Assembly: GCF_003590095.1 (NCBI RefSeq) | Contig: NC_039499.1 | Coordinates: forward strand, 4,340,001 to 4,404,000 | Source: Trichoplusia ni | Taxonomy: Eukaryota > Arthropoda > Insecta > Lepidoptera > Noctuidae | DNA length: 64,000 bases | Direction: 5' to 3' | In this document: positions 38,670 through 49,847 of the stretch, in pieces | How the letters are laid out: each line of letters opens with the position of its first letter | Numbering within the stretch: the first letter of the stretch is position 1 | Position numbers and translations under genes: made by a program | The notes under the pieces: model-generated | The model's input: only the letters and a program-made list of their open reading frames with translations | The model's database searches: none | Told to the model about the DNA's origin: nothing

Positions 38670-41104
38670 GGCGAACACCGAAACTTAGACGTTAACACTC
38701 TGTTCGCCCAAATTAACTATGTATACTATGATGATCCTCTGGGATAATACAAGATCCGGTATTGTTGAAGATTGGAGCTGAATTTCGTTCCGAAGCTGAT
38801 TTGTGAATCTAAAATTTAAAGGCTTAAAAAAAATCAGTCGTTTAAGGAGAAGTTCAGTGCTGACTCGTTGTTCGCAACCGATTGTAGTAGAAGTGAGAAA
38901 ATATAGATAATGTATCGGTTGACTTCGATTCGAAAAGTAGTCTATAATTATTACTATCTGCCTTACAGTCCTACTGCACGTATCTTGTCTTACTGTTTTG
39001 AAGAGATACGGCGTTTCCCATATGAGTTTCATTTCCCACCACCGTATAAACCACCGATTCATTGTTACAATCTCACTAACGAAAGTTCCAAATCCATTTA
39101 TCTGATTTCCTCATTTTGGACAGTCATCACGAAACTTTCGAACTACACACCCCCAGGCTCGATTAGATGCACACCTATCACAATTCTAAACGAAAATCCA
39201 TACGAGGATAAAAACATAAATCTGTCAAACTCAGAAATGCCGAGTCATGTTAATAAATTTGGGTGCAAGTGTCGCCCCCGTTGACGCGTTTAAGCAATAG
39301 AAATATTGAGGGGCAAATTTGCGATAAGTGTTGCTCCCTTGTCCCTAGCCGGGGGATATTGAATGCTTACATCAGCACTGATTTGTAATACTGTGGTTAC
39401 GGGTAAATGTATTGCGATTTATACATCTACACGTTCCTTCACTTCACCTTCGTGTTGATCAGTTAAACATTTATGAATTTGTACATAATTAAAATTTATT
39501 CTTTTCAGTTTCGTTATTTTTGTTTTTTTTTTATTGCGTCATTTGCTTGTGGTTGTTTATGTTGAAACTTGTTTTGTTATTCTATACCTCGGTATCGTGG
39601 AGATTTGACGTCAATTGTCAATTTCTAACACACCCAAAAATCAGTTTGATAAACTAAGGTATATGATAATGCTCCAAATTCAGTTAATCCTTGTCTTGGC
39701 AGCTACTGATCTTATTACGTGGGTTGGGAGTTTCCCTTTTTATAGATGTTAAATGCCTTAAACGAGATAAAAAGAATAATAAAACAAAACACTTTTCATA
39801 AGAACTTTTGAAACTTTTCTTTTATACCTCAGTAAAATTTTCCTTTAGAAAATTGTTTTTCTAGTTGTGACATATGATAAATGCCAGCATCAGTCTTAGC
39901 TGCATATCCTCGCATGATAATTTGGCTCGTCGTCTGCATGCACACTGAGAAATATATCAAGAGTAGTCTGAGAGCTATCGTAAATTTTTTGAGAACATAT
40001 TTCAGAATAAATCTCGTTTTAGTGCATTTTTGAAATTATTCAGTTGAAGCAATTTAACAGTTATTATAAATGTCTCGAATGAGACTCGAATGGACTATGC
40101 TTAGAAAAAATATCCTATATCCATAGGAAAATAATATATTTTTACTAAAAATTAAGTGTACAAAAACTCGCATAGTTTTTCTTGAAATATCCTTTTAAGG
40201 AAAGTACCAGACCAGTAAAAGTGAGTTTGTGCTACCATGTAATGAGTCTCATAACCAGACACAAACAGCCAAATAGACCGCCTGCACATTGATATATTAT
40301 AATAAAATTGATAGTTTAGCAAGTATTATATAGAAAAACTAACTACATGTTCAAAAGATGCCATAGGTAACAAATCTCCAGCGTGGATACATTTTGGTGA
40401 TTATTGTCCAATATTTTTAAGTATTTCTCGAATTTACACAACACCTTTTAATACCTAAAAACCTCTTTTTAATTCAACTCGCGCAACCTATACGTCGTGA
40501 TGTTATCGACATAGGCTGCTTTCGTCTGATAGGGTAGCGGGTTTGAGCCCGCGTCGGCCTGATAACAGCGTGATGAAGGAGACCGTGCCCCCGCATATGT
40601 TACCCACATTACCGATAACAGACCTATATGTTAATACGCCAAGCTAATTTAAACCTTATGTGATTGAGATAAAGGTTATGTGTTTCGTTCGTTGACTAAG
40701 TCGAGCTCACATTATTTTTTAGATGTTTTTAGGATGGTATTATGCAAACGTGCTGAAAATTAACGTGTTGGGATTATTTTATTAGTTTGGATTTTGATTA
40801 GGATTTTAATGCTTGTAGAAAATATCTTGTTCTTTTTTCGGGTGACGGCATAATTTAAATCAATTTGTATAATCAAATTTCTGTTATATTACATGTTGAA
40901 GATGCTCGACTTCAACAACATCAATGGTCTGCAGTTGACGCAGCCTGCCACACAAGGCGGCTATGGTGGCAGACGTAATTAAGGATAATAAATAATTAAT
41001 TAATTAATTAAAATTAAATAAATGAAATCATAGTTATCTTTTCTGATTGTGCCGTAGTCAAGCAGCCATAGAGAGATGTTGAAATAAAACAAAATGTAAA
41101 TAGT

Positions 41105-41200
41105 ACCTTCCAGCCGAAGATAGATTTCGATTGATGGCATGCAACTAGGGAGGCCTAAGTCCAGCAGTGCACGAATATGGGCTGATGATAATGTTGACGA
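41105..41200 (+). repeat. RTE-type LINE 3' tail remnant
   Basis: AAGATAGATTTCGATTGATG, GGGAGGCCTAAGTCCAGCAG and GAATATGGGCTGATGATAAT correspond to the element tail found inverted at 59406-59550. GAGGCCTA(T/A)GTCC encodes the EAYV core of the RTE C terminus. Confidence 0.6.
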
Positions 41201-41217
41201 TGAACATGGGAACAGGA

Positions 41218-41290
41218 CTACTCCCAAAAAACGTTTGAGCAATGATCACCACGCTAGCTTCAGTGCGGGTTAGCAATATCAGATTCTAAT
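41218..41290 (+). repeat. Dispersed repeat shared with 8462-8590
   Basis: GTTTGAGCAATGATCACCAC and GCTAGCTTCAGTGCGGGTTA, then CAGATTCTAAT, match the copy at 8524-8585. It directly follows the LINE tail at 41105-41200. Confidence 0.5.
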
Positions 41291-42562
41291 ATATATTTGG
41301 AATCAACAATCAACTTTTCTCATGATGAAACACAAAAAGTTTATAATAGCTATTACATGACCTTCAAATTTAGGTATGCTATTATGCCTCAGCCAAACTC
41401 CATTGAACTTTAAAAAAAAAACTTTTCATATACATCTTCTAAATCATTTCCACATCAAAAACTTAGTTGACTAAATAACTAATTATAATAGCATCCTGCA
41501 TTGGGGTCCTTAATAGTCAATAAAGTGATAATTACTTGGGGTCCGTCAATGATCAATCATCATTATTGAGAATAAGCAAAGGGAGTGTTTTTTATGCTTT
41601 TTAGAGTCATCTTGCTTTGTTTATGATTCAATCTGTTTGATATTTATAAGGAATTTGGCTTAGAGTAAAATTTTTAGCGGAAAAGAGATGCTACAACCTC
41701 TCAAAATAATGTTGCTTGTATGGAAAAAGACTCCGTTTTTTTGGGACGTATGCTGGCAAACTTGAACTTAGTTCAGCGATTTGAGCCGTATTGACACAGT
41801 ATAGTGGTATTGGTACTGTTGCAGTTCTGTGCGTCTCTTTTTAAATAGTTTTAAAGAACCGGATATCAATATAACTGACATCGTACATTGGCGTTTATTA
41901 ATTGGTCAGCAAAATCCGCAGTACTCGACGTGTCGTAGGCTCAATTCCGAATAATCTAAATCATTTCTCAATCCCATTTTTCTTTTCGTTATTGAAAGGG
42001 TAGTTCTTAAGGGCCTGTCCATAAAATACAAGAACAGCAGTACAATGTATATTAAATGACTATTTGATTACGTTTTCGTGTGCCGTGTCGAGGAATCACG
42101 TGAATAATTATAGGTGGCGTTGCATTGCGCGCTTTTAGTATGGGCTGATGACGTGTGACTTAATAAATCACGTAATGGTTTCAATTCATAATTTTGAGAG
42201 ATTATTGGAGTATAGTTTGAGAACGGCGATTTAATTTAAAGTTTGATTGATGGATTGAAGTAATTGGTAATTGATGACGGTTATTTTTTTTATTTTATTA
42301 ATTTAGTTTATATTTTGTTGACAGAGAATATATAAAAGAAAAAATGTACAAGGGTGAATGATGATGACAGATTGTTGCCATCCTACAATTGGGCAACAGT
42401 CCTGTGGTCCTTCCTGTCTCCATTTTTATTATTTCTTTGTCTCTAAACTGTCAGTACGGGTATCAAAATTAATATTTAAACATATATTTACAACTAACCA
42501 AATCATAATACAAATATTCGCAACACATTCCTCTCTGAAACAATGAGTAAATCATAGGCAAG

Positions 42563-42640
42563 TTAACCGTTCACTGCGTGCCGATCTTATTAAACCCTTT
42601 GTTGCTCGGAGGGTCGCTAAGACCCATCTGCCGAAGAGAC
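42563..42640. repeat. Possible second piggyBac-type terminus
   Basis: TTAACCGTTCACTGCG followed by TGCCGATC resembles the TTAACCCATTCCCTGCCGATC end of the 37846 element. CCCTTTGTTGCTCGGAGGG follows. No matching right end was found, so this may be a fragment or chance. Confidence 0.3.
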
Positions 42641-43019
42641 CGGCTGATATATAGTGGAATTAATACCCACTTACGTGAAATCTTCTCACAAGTCTATTGT
42701 TGCGGATGTATGTTTATGGGGAGGTGACGCCGCGGACACGGGAGGGTTACGTTCCGTTAATTGTTGGTAAATGTTTAATATTACTATTCAAACTGAAATT
42801 AGGTAAGTTTGAATATCAAGAGATTGTTTTATTACAAGATGAAGCTGTTCCTAGGTATTTGTCTCAAGGTGTAAAATTGCATTTTGATAACAATATGCAA
42901 TCTAACAATTTAGTGTGTGTATGTTGACCACAGCTGCATGGTTTTTGTGAGTTAAACTCTTCTACGACTTGATTTCATTCTGAATATCCCTATAAGTAAT
43001 AATATTAGTAATAATTAGA

Positions 43020-43372
43020 GGAGCTCGTGGCTAAGCTATAACCGCATAAGTGATACGATCACAGGTTAAGCTATGCTTGACGCGGTTGGTCTGTAGATCT
43101 TTGTCATAACGAGTTCCTCCGTGTTTCGGAAGGCACGTTAAATTGTGGGTCCCGGCTGTTATTCCTACATCTTTGACAGTCGTTACGGGTAGTCAGAAGC
43201 TTGAAAAAGTCTGACAGCCAGTCTAACCAAGGGGTATCGTGTTGCCCAGGTAACTGGGTTAAGGAGGTCAGATAGGCAGTCGCTCCTTGTAAAACACTGG
43301 TACTTGGCTGAAACCGGTTGAACTAGTAGCCGACCCCAACATAGTTGGGAAAAGGCTAGGCCAATGATGAAC
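43020..43372 (+). repeat. Near full-length SINE, the reference copy in this window
   Basis: The element begins with a tRNA-like head (GAGCTCGTGGCTAAGCTATA), continues through AGTTCCTCCGTGTTTCGGAA and GGCACGTTAAATTGTGGGTC, and ends with GCCGACCCCAACATAGTTGG and ATGATGAA. Partial copies are at 1-128 and, inverted, 30850-31022. The shared 3' end implies mobilisation by one LINE partner. Confidence 0.8.
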
Positions 43373-44395
43373 CAACGATCACATTAAAACATTAATTGAA
43401 TTATAAAGGATAAAAACTTTTTTTTTAAATTGACTTAATTTCTAAACTTTAAACCTAACTACGAACTAAAAACTTAACTCACTGGACAATTTCACATTTT
43501 CGAACCTTTTTTATGTTTAATGATTAGGACAGTGTAATTAAAAAAACTTACAGTTTCAACCAATCCAATACTCGCTACTGAACTTACCTGTAAATAATAA
43601 AAATACCTGGTTATTGTATATCTTTAATTGTCAATAAAATAAAAATGGAAATCACAACTGTTTTTTACTTCACACTTATTCACAAGTATTGTAGTGGTAA
43701 TGCCTCAGCAATCAATTCCTGAATTCTTATAGGAGTTTCAGTAATTCGATAATCAATACTTTTACCGTTGGGTAAGAGAACGATCACATAGCTAACGGTA
43801 AAAACTAAAGAGTATTTGATCTGCCAAAAGTATCAAGAAAGTCAAGCTAAATCCCATCCAAAAACTCACTAAATACGTTCCATAAACTATCAAAATGTGT
43901 TAAAAACAATACTACGCTATTATTACTCACATATCTCATACACGTTTCATTAATACGTCTAAAGCAGGCTTAAATCCTCAGCCAATAATGTCTGGAGAAT
44001 TAATACCGTGTTTGTTTCGCAAACCGAGTGCGGCGGGTCGGAAGCACCCCCGTGGTTAGTTAAGGGTTAAGGCTTAGAGATCGATTTTATTTGTCTACAT
44101 ATATACCTATATATGTATCTAGATATAGAAAATTCATAGCTTGATTAGGTATTGCTTAATTTGTTATGTTTAATGTTGCACTGCATCGAAGTTTTACAAA
44201 AATAAAACGTCCTATTATAAATGTCTGTATTCTGAGAAAAGAAATACATTTTCTATCCTATCAGAAAGTTGAATGCACTTTGAAAGGTTGTTAGGCATTC
44301 CTTTATCAAGCCCACTGTCACCCACAGCTGAACAAAGCCTTTCCTCGGACACATGGAACCAGCCCACAACCAACCAAAAAGAATTAGTGTTCCTG

Positions 44396-44532
44396 TCTTA
44401 CTAATATCATAAAAGCAAATTGTATTACGTTGTATTAAAGTTATATTGCTGATCTTTCACGCAAAATTGTCATCACGATTTATGTTCGATCATTTTCGAT
44501 ATACAGTGGGCGGGACCGCAGGCAAAAGCTAG
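44396..44532 (+). mobile_element. Degraded Helitron copy
   Basis: The copy starts near TCTTACTAATATCATAAAAG and ends in GGGCGGGACCGCAGGCAAAAG and CTAG followed by T. The hairpin has decayed compared with 34269-34288. It is much shorter than the 296-bp copy, consistent with internal deletion. Confidence 0.55.
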
Positions 44533-45584
44533 TATCACATATTGGAACACAACATTTCTTATCAGCAGAAATTTTGCACCAAACGCTAATAAAACTACCA
44601 CACATGATCATTATTCATCAAACCTCATCAAAAGGACGCAAATCAGTTAGGTAACAGATGTTTTTCACATAAATCTTCAAGGAAATGTTAACATAAGTCA
44701 TATATCAATACAATATCAACTGTAATATCTGTTTATAGAATCTTAAACCGCAAGAAATGTCAGATAAATTGAATGAACAGTACTGACCCACGCTTTTCTA
44801 TCAAATTTATCTCTTTTTATCTTAAATGATAGCAAATTTCGTCATAGGCTGCTATTAGATCATCACTCTTGAACAGGTGGAGAGAAAGAAATCTATTTTG
44901 CCCACTTGTGGGATAGAGGATGGTTGAGCGATTGACGTAGCTTCTATTTTTCTTGTCGGTGATGTACAACCTAGTGTCAAACCTAAAGCCGCCTGCATAA
45001 TCTCGTTAAACCTTTGACACTACTTGCCTACCTAAAAAGCCTACATTAATGCTCAAAATTAAAAACAACCTATTTACACCAATACTTTAAGGCAGTTATG
45101 AATAATAACTCATTATTCATCCCATATTCACACACAGTATGGCAGTGCTCCTAAACGCGCATGGAACTCCTGGGACCGCAATAACATGCATCGGTATTCT
45201 GATGGCTATGTCAATGGTGTCATAAACCCAAGTGTCGAACTCATAAACCCGCGGTGATTTTATTAGAACAATTTTTACGGTTTCACTCACTGCTTTATAC
45301 TATCCACACAAATCGAATCGCATACCTGGATTTACGATCCCCGTTAAATTTGATACCTCGGTCTTTTGCCACCGTTTTACTGTCATTCATAAATGAGGAA
45401 ATTTAATTAAGAGGTCTCTTGAGTTACCTGGCAATATGTGCATTTTAGTACCGAAATTTGGAGGTTATGGGTACTGTATGTTGCTTTGAGTTAATATGTG
45501 GAGCCAGCAGGGTTAACTATAAAGCTATTTGTATGGACTACACAGCTTAATGTTGGATGCAGGTGGCAATGAACCGGTGGAGAA

Positions 45585-45650
45585 CTTATGGAGAGGCCTA
45601 TGTCCCGCAGTGGACTGCTGTAGGCTGAGATGATGATGATGATGTCACAG
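45585..45650 (+). repeat. RTE-type LINE 3' tail with (ATG)n
   Basis: The frame TAT GGA GAG GCC TAT GTC encodes YGEAYV, continued by PQWTAVG and a stop in TGA. This is followed by GATGATGATGATGATG. It is the same C-terminal end as at 18731-18895. Confidence 0.65.
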
Positions 45651-45822
45651 CTTAAAGTAATTTTAACAATAATATACAGTTCATCAAAGACTTTTCCCAA
45701 TAGGTTAACTATTTCTTTAGCTCTTAAAGTGTAACTGTGCAGCTGTGCTTAACTAATTTCATATTTCCAATTTGACGTATAACAAACTTCCCTGTAGGCT
45801 TGTGATATCAGTTAATCTTAAA

Positions 45823-45982
45823 TTATCTCTTAACCTTAGAGACATAAGATATTGATAAGATCAAGATAACAGGAATCTCAGCAATGGAAAATTAAAAGTG
45901 TATGATACGGATTTGAGCATGTTTAAGACTATGTCAGATACAATCATGCTACTGCTCATATTCTTATTGACGCAAATGATAA
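45823..45982. promoter_or_regulatory. Four GATA-factor motifs upstream of the SLC26 gene
   Basis: WGATAR matches occur at 45823-45828 (minus), 45853-45858, 45864-45869 and 45977-45982. All lie within 250 bases of the transporter start codon. GATA factors drive midgut and Malpighian-tubule genes in insects, which would suit an epithelial anion transporter. In AT-rich DNA I would expect about one by chance. Confidence 0.4.
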
Positions 45983-45994
45983 GATTTATTGCCC

Positions 45995-46030
45995 AAATAA
46001 ATACCTAAAATATCGAAACCAAGCTCAGTT
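45995..46030 (+). promoter_or_regulatory. Candidate core promoter of the SLC26 gene
   Basis: A TATA-like AAATAAATA (45995-46003) lies about 30 bases before a TCAGTT arthropod initiator (46025-46030). This would give a leader of about 38 bases before the ATG at 46065. The spacing is right, but the TATA match is loose in AT-rich DNA. Confidence 0.4.
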
Positions 46031-46064
46031 TTCAAACACAAGTTGTCGCGAAACGTTCACAATC

Positions 46065-47819
46065 ATGACAGTTGAAAACCAACATGATCTTAAAAACAAT
46101 TTATACAGAAGAAAAGCTAAAAAGTGTCTCCAAAAAACATGCAGTGTTAAGTTTCTGAAGAAAAGATTACCGATCGTTAATTGGCTACCGAAATACAAAC
46201 TAGAATTTTTCATTCAAGATGTGATTGCGGGGATAACGGTGGCGTTGACTGCGATCCCTCAAGGCATTGCGTACGCCGTCATCGCGGGACTGCCACCAGA
46301 ATATGGACTATACGCGTCTCTCACGGCTGGATTGGTTTACGTGTTCTTCGGAAGTTGCCATAACGTTACCGTGGGACCCACAGCAATTCTCTCCGCCATG
46401 ACAGCAAGATACGTATCCAACTACTCAGCTGACTTCGCGATCCTAGTCGCTTTCCTCTCCGGCGTTTTCATATTTATATTGGGCGTCCTCAATCTCGGCT
46501 TCCTCGTTGAATTTATATCAATACCAGTTATAAGTGGATTCACAACGGCAGCTGCTCTACAAATAGCGGCTTCGCAATTGAAATCTTACTTTGGACTGGA
46601 AGGTGTATCAGGAAATTATTTCTTGGAATCGATGGAGAACTTCGTCAATAACATAACTACAGTGAAAATCTGGGAAGTGGTGCTCAGTACCGTTACTGTT
46701 ATTGTCTTGTTATTATTGAAGAAGATGGGACAAGGCTGTACACGTACTGATGGGTTCGGAAAACAACTGAGGTGGTTTGTATCTCTATCAAGAAATGCTG
46801 TTGTAGTTATTATGGGAATCGTTATTGCCTATGTCCTTAAGATTAGTCTAGACTCAGAACCTGTAGCAATTATTGGTGATATTGGCAACGGATTACCTAA
46901 GTTCAGCTGGCCACCGTTTAACACAGTGGTAGGCAATGAAACATATACTTTTTACGATATTATTAACGTATTAGGACCAGAGTCTGTTGTCGTACCCTTT
47001 GTAGCAATTATAGAAAGTGTGGCAATTGCCAAAGCATTCGCAGTAGGAGGTAGAATCGACGCCACACAAGAAATGATAGCCATCGGCATTTGTAATATTA
47101 TTGGGTCTTTTGGTCAAAGTATGCCAATTACTGGATCCTTCACGAGAACAGCACTGAATCATATTTCAGGTGTAAAGACTCCAGCAGGTGGTCTCACTAA
47201 TGTATTACTCTTAGTTATCGCTCTAACTTATTTAACGTCAATATTTTATTTCATTCCAAAAGCATCATTAGCCGGCCTTATAGTCACAGCTATGTTCTCA
47301 ATGATAGATTACGAAATATTTACAAGATTATGGAAGAATAGTAAAAAAGAGTTTATGTTGATGTTATTAACTATGTGTGTTTGTTTGTCAGCAGGTTTAG
47401 AGTATGGTATTTTGACAGGTGTCATAGTCGAAGCCATGTTGTTATTGTATAAAATTGCAAGACCTACTGTTAATGTGAAAAACTTGAAGTGCGATAAAGG
47501 AGATCTGACTGTTGTTATTTTGTGTGAGAATGTGGCGTATTGTGCTGTTGAGCATGTACGTCATAGGGTTATGAAGGCTACTGACAATCAAGTGCCAGTA
47601 GTTCTAGATGGTGCTAATTTAAAATCTCTTGATTTCACCTCTGCCTTTAACTTAATGTCTATTGTAAAAGATTTGGACACGACCCACCAAATAATGCTTT
47701 TAAATGTTAATGAAGATTTAAAGAAATTGTGTTTAGAGGTTGATGCAAAGTACGAATCTAAGTTTTTGTATGCTGCAAGCTACCAAGAGTTGACGGGTGT
47801 TTTTCCAAAAGATGTTTAA
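46065..47819 (+). CDS. SLC26-family sulfate/anion transporter, SLC26A11-like, intronless
   Basis: A complete 584-residue frame encodes an integral membrane anion exchanger or transporter of the SulP/SLC26 family. The closest type is the sodium-independent sulfate transporter group (SLC26A11-like) common in insects. A basic N-terminal segment (about 1-45) precedes the membrane domain (about 50-460). The family signature runs through PQGIAYAVIAGLPPEYGLYA (65-84) and VTVGPTAILS (101-110). GSFTRTALN (357-365) marks the conserved TM10 region. A STAS domain follows (about 470-580) with the typical DGANLKSLDF (515-524). Length is normal for insect members (about 580-650). The ATG at 46065 lies directly upstream of the family's N-terminal region. 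Unusually, the whole protein sits in one exon, suggesting retrogene origin or introns only in the leader. The exact substrate cannot be read from sequence. Confidence 0.93.
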   Translation: MTVENQHDLKNNLYRRKAKKCLQKTCSVKFLKKRLPIVNWLPKYKLEFFIQDVIAGITVALTAIPQGIAYAVIAGLPPEYGLYASLTAGLVYVFFGSCHNVTVGPTAILSAMTARYVSNYSADFAILVAFLSGVFIFILGVLNLGFLVEFISIPVISGFTTAAALQIAASQLKSYFGLEGVSGNYFLESMENFVNNITTVKIWEVVLSTVTVIVLLLLKKMGQGCTRTDGFGKQLRWFVSLSRNAVVVIMGIVIAYVLKISLDSEPVAIIGDIGNGLPKFSWPPFNTVVGNETYTFYDIINVLGPESVVVPFVAIIESVAIAKAFAVGGRIDATQEMIAIGICNIIGSFGQSMPITGSFTRTALNHISGVKTPAGGLTNVLLLVIALTYLTSIFYFIPKASLAGLIVTAMFSMIDYEIFTRLWKNSKKEFMLMLLTMCVCLSAGLEYGILTGVIVEAMLLLYKIARPTVNVKNLKCDKGDLTVVILCENVAYCAVEHVRHRVMKATDNQVPVVLDGANLKSLDFTSAFNLMSIVKDLDTTHQIMLLNVNEDLKKLCLEVDAKYESKFLYAASYQELTGVFPKDV

Positions 47820-48040
47820 AAATTAATGTATTTTAAATGACTGTGTAAATAATTTTATATTCTTTAATTTTAGTATGTAAAATATGTATGTGTTTTGTGG
47901 TATAACTCACAGTAACTATTTACTTATAATTGTTAGTTTACTTTATTTTGTATTCAAAATGCGTTTGATGTATATTTCCTATGTCCTTAATGAAGTTAAG
48001 TTACTTAATAAGTGGAATCTGTTCAAAATAAATAAGTATA
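47820..48040 (+). terminator. 3' UTR and polyadenylation signal of the SLC26 gene
   Basis: An AATAAA (about 48027-48032, in TCAAAATAAATAAG) lies roughly 210 bases after the stop codon. No genomic poly-A tract follows the gene, so a recent retrocopy is not supported by this feature. Confidence 0.45.
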
Positions 48041-48485
48041 TTTTAAGTAAAATACGTTTAATTCCTTTGTTATATTCCTTTTCTGTACTTCTGTCATCAA
48101 AAACAGGAAAATTATATAGAATTGTAATAAACGCAAAACGGTGCATTAAAGTAGGTATGTAATACATATTATTGATAACTTTAATTTGCAGTAGCCTATA
48201 GGTGACATTATCTAAGTTGCAAATACCAGTACTGACAGCCAACATTTTTTTTCCGTTATGCAACGGTTGATATGCAACCAACGTTGATATCTATTACATG
48301 ACATTGCAAAATCGCTATTGCATTGATCTCGTGACTACGCTCCCAAATGACAATCAAACAAGATTAAGTATAGGCAATGATGCTGAATAAACACAAATAA
48401 TTCCTCATAACATAGCAAGACTAGCCAAGTAGTTCGTGTATGAAGGATTGCAACGCATTGCCATACATCGACATAAAAACGCGGA

Positions 48486-48597
48486 TGACGTAGCACGGCG
48501 GTTCAGGTTTAGTCAGTAAAAGTCTGACACTACCCATTTCCTCCCCCGAGGGAGTGGGTGTCCATGAGGATTCCCCCGCCTAAACAAAAAAAAAAGG
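48486..48597 (+). repeat. SINE copy with A-rich tail
   Basis: GACGTAGCACGGCGGTTCAG, GTTTAGTCAGTAAAAGTCTG and ACACTACCCATTTCC, then GGATTCCCCCGCC and a run of ten A, match the copy at 22100-22217. The tRNA-type SINE at 48599 follows immediately, so two families sit head to tail. Confidence 0.7.
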
Positions 48598-48598
48598 C

Positions 48599-48745
48599 TA
48601 GCCAAGTAGTTGAGATGCCACGCTAAACCCACTGTGCCCGTCGTGTCGCGGGATTCATCCCCGCGTAGCAAGCATTTGTGCGATCTTTGTGCATGTAACT
48701 TGAACGTTTGCAAAACCCCGGCGATACAAGGAGAGTCGTTCTTAT
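48599..48745 (+). repeat. tRNA-derived SINE with clear A and B boxes
   Basis: The A box TAGCCAAGTAGTTG and the B box GGGATTCATCCCC (5-bp stem, 7-base loop) identify the tRNA-like head. The body (AAGCATTTGTGCGATCTTTG, TGCATGTAACTTGAACG) matches the other copies. It is not a functional tRNA gene, because no acceptor stem closes around it. Confidence 0.7.
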
Positions 48746-48749
48746 GACA

Positions 48750-49845
48750 AAAAAGCACAGGGTACGAAAACTTATTTGAACCCTAATTAATATACGGAGT
48801 TGATTGAGAAAAAAAAAAAACATTTTGAAAAGCAGCGATGGATTTGAAATTTCAATTTATTTTTAATTATTATACTGGAAGTCCAATCGAGAAGTCATAA
48901 CAATTAAGTTTATGATAACTAGATAAGAAACCAAATAACATGATTAAACTAAAGTTATAAAATTGGGTAAAATTCCAGTAGTTTTTAATTAAATTCATCA
49001 TGTAATTTCACTATATTAAAATTTTACGGACATTTATGTTTGTATATTGAGTTTTACTTTTAGTTTTTTTTTTTATATTCCCTAGCACTTACAGCCTTTT
49101 AACAGTACACCAGCATTATGAATTTAATAATTAAAAAAAACTTATAAATTTAAGTGACATATTAAATGTTTATAAAATATCTAAAAATGGGAAAACGTCC
49201 AACAAAGCTCCTTTAACAATTAAATAGGCCAAATATCAAAATCGATCAAGACATTAGATCAAACCACAGATCTCATAAAATCTGTCAAAAATAAACAAAG
49301 AGTGAATTGTTGGGAATTCAAATGTCCTTCCTCCTTAGAACTTAATCCGAGCTAGCCTATTTTGTGGAAAACACAAAGGAGAAGTCACGGGCAAAAGTAA
49401 GACTAATAATGAAAAATATTAAAATTAAATTTTATGACAATACGTTACGCTTATTTTGAAACTTTGCCGTATATAAACGCTGGGTCGATGGTGGAGAAGG
49501 CAATAAAACATCGAGTCATGACAGAATGGTCATCAGTCACAAAAGAAGAAATATTCTTTTTATTTGACCATACTTAATTGGTAAGTATTGCATTTTCTTC
49601 AATTGTTATATTGTTTTTATATTTCCTTTTTTTGATGTTTTGGTCTGTGTTTAGAAGATTATTTTTGTAAATACTAGGCTATGTCCCACCTTGGTTGGAG
49701 GCAGGATTTTTTACTCGCTTCCATTCAACATGGGATGTTCCATCCCGATCTTTATATATCTGCTTTTATAGTAACATCCTTCATATTGCACAAAAAATGC
49801 TATTGTAATAAGAGTTTACTGTTTCCCTTCAGATCTATTTGTTCA
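48750..49845. other. Non-coding stretch between SINEs and a decayed open frame
   Basis: This is AT-rich sequence. A TATATAAACG near 49470 and a strong donor (GTAAGTATT, about 49581) could mark a small untranslated first exon on the plus strand, but no coding exon follows that I can recognise. Confidence 0.35.
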
Positions 49846-49847
49846 AG

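Larger units (their letters stand above)
38670..42960. other. Non-coding stretch with LINE tail and dispersed repeats
   Basis: No exon is recognised. Two overlapping open frames on opposite strands (38685-39062 minus and 38910-39284 plus) have no recognisable product. A TGACGTCA lies at 39606-39613 and a (TTAA)n run near 40993. An RTE-type tail lies at 41105-41200 and a piggyBac-like end near 42563. Confidence 0.5.
43375..45800. other. Non-coding stretch upstream of the SLC26 gene
   Basis: No exon is recognised. The stretch contains a degraded Helitron (44396-44532) and an RTE-type tail (45585-45650). The remaining sequence shows no structure I can interpret. Confidence 0.5.

Noticed and set aside
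38685..39284. Overlapping open frames of about 125 codons on both strands
   Set aside because: No homology, splice or composition evidence favours either. Long opposite frames of this size can arise by chance over a stretch poor in stop codons.
40490..40575. tRNA-like B box GCGGGTTTGAGCCCGCG
   Set aside because: The loop is six bases instead of seven and there is no A box or acceptor stem, so it is not a tRNA gene. It may be a decayed SINE head.
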